This document shows, one piece after another, positions 63,945 to 64,000 of a DNA stretch of 64,000 bases. The DNA is taken from contig JAZHEJ010000041.1 of the NCBI GenBank assembly GCA_036679665.1, positions 21,788 to 85,787 of the forward strand. Direction: 5' to 3'. Source of the stretch: Tethybacter castelli. Its GTDB lineage: Bacteria > Pseudomonadota > Gammaproteobacteria > Tethybacterales > Tethybacteraceae. The position numbers and the translations under genes are program-made. Position 1 is the first letter of the stretch. Each line of letters starts with the position of its first letter. Below the pieces are notes generated by a model. It had not been told where the DNA came from, ran no database searches, and worked only from the letters and a program-made list of their open reading frames with translations.

Positions 63945-64000
63945 ACAATGTTACGATTGGCAATGAACGTTATCAGTATTACGAAACTGTATGTGGCGGC
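63924..64000. repeat. Second copy of the 77-bp repeat, at the last base of the window
   Basis: These last 77 bases equal 63610-63686 exactly. The repeat starts at the last match and runs to the end, so the window ends exactly at one k-mer length. This is the pattern of an assembly-graph junction, similar to the pair beside the N gap, and not proof of a tandem duplication. Confidence 0.9.

Noticed and set aside
63610..64000. Genuine tandem duplication in the hydantoinase gene
   Set aside because: The second copy stops exactly at the window end after 77 bp and matches the same length of repeat at the N gap, which favours an assembly artefact.

Overview
The window looks like part of a proteobacterial chromosome, most likely a gammaproteobacterium and less likely a betaproteobacterium. 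The order petA-petB-petC-sspA-sspB, the grpE-dnaK-dnaJ cluster, msrPQ and a waaC-like/msbA pair support this. A 10-N gap and exact 77-bp duplications at that gap and at the last base show that it is a draft, short-read assembly. I could not identify the species.

Regions. (1) 1-4987: the end of a type IV pilus or type II secretion-like operon (ATPase, platform protein, a PilM/PilN-like fused protein, and PilO-like and PilP-position proteins). (2) 5087-8669: cytochrome bc1 complex (petABC) with sspAB. (3) 8758-17517, minus strand: dnaJ, dnaK, grpE, tyrS, an AddB-type nuclease, a 7Fe ferredoxin and a PlsC-type acyltransferase. An unknown membrane protein follows (17537-18379). (4) 18380-18635: an intergenic stretch with a 24-bp inverted repeat. 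(5) 18636-35190: a tightly packed F-type (MPF_F) type IV secretion operon, traA-like pilin through traG. No relaxase, coupling protein or integrase lies in the window. The pilin gene is unusual because its precursor carries an OmpA-like domain before the pilin. (6) 35191-44782: a defence-like cargo region at the 3' end of traG. The last 243 bp of traG recur exactly at 40334-40576, and a decayed copy lies at 44604-44782. Between copies 1 and 2 are a DNA methyltransferase, a TdeIII-like restriction enzyme and a PrrC/RloC-like ATPase. Between copies 2 and 3 are a nuclease-helicase and a DUF2188 protein. (7) 44935-48745: a SOUL haem-binding protein and a bd-type (CIO-like) quinol oxidase with a 46-residue DUF2474 protein. 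A tRNA-Ser(TGA) follows at 48876-48965. (8) 49193-64000: ordinary chromosome: an odd metallo-hydrolase, an assembly-damaged heptosyltransferase, msbA, metK, ahcY, msrPQ, an MscS-like channel, xthA, an EamA transporter, xerD and a hydantoinase/oxoprolinase cut by the contig end.

How it fits together. The housekeeping blocks on each side are conventional. The stretch from about 18.4 to 48.9 kb looks acquired: a complete conjugation-type channel operon whose traG end has been used repeatedly as the junction for defence modules. The most interesting points are the traG-end repeats with nested cargo, the OmpA-pilin fusion, and the lack of DNA-processing genes beside a full mating-pair apparatus.
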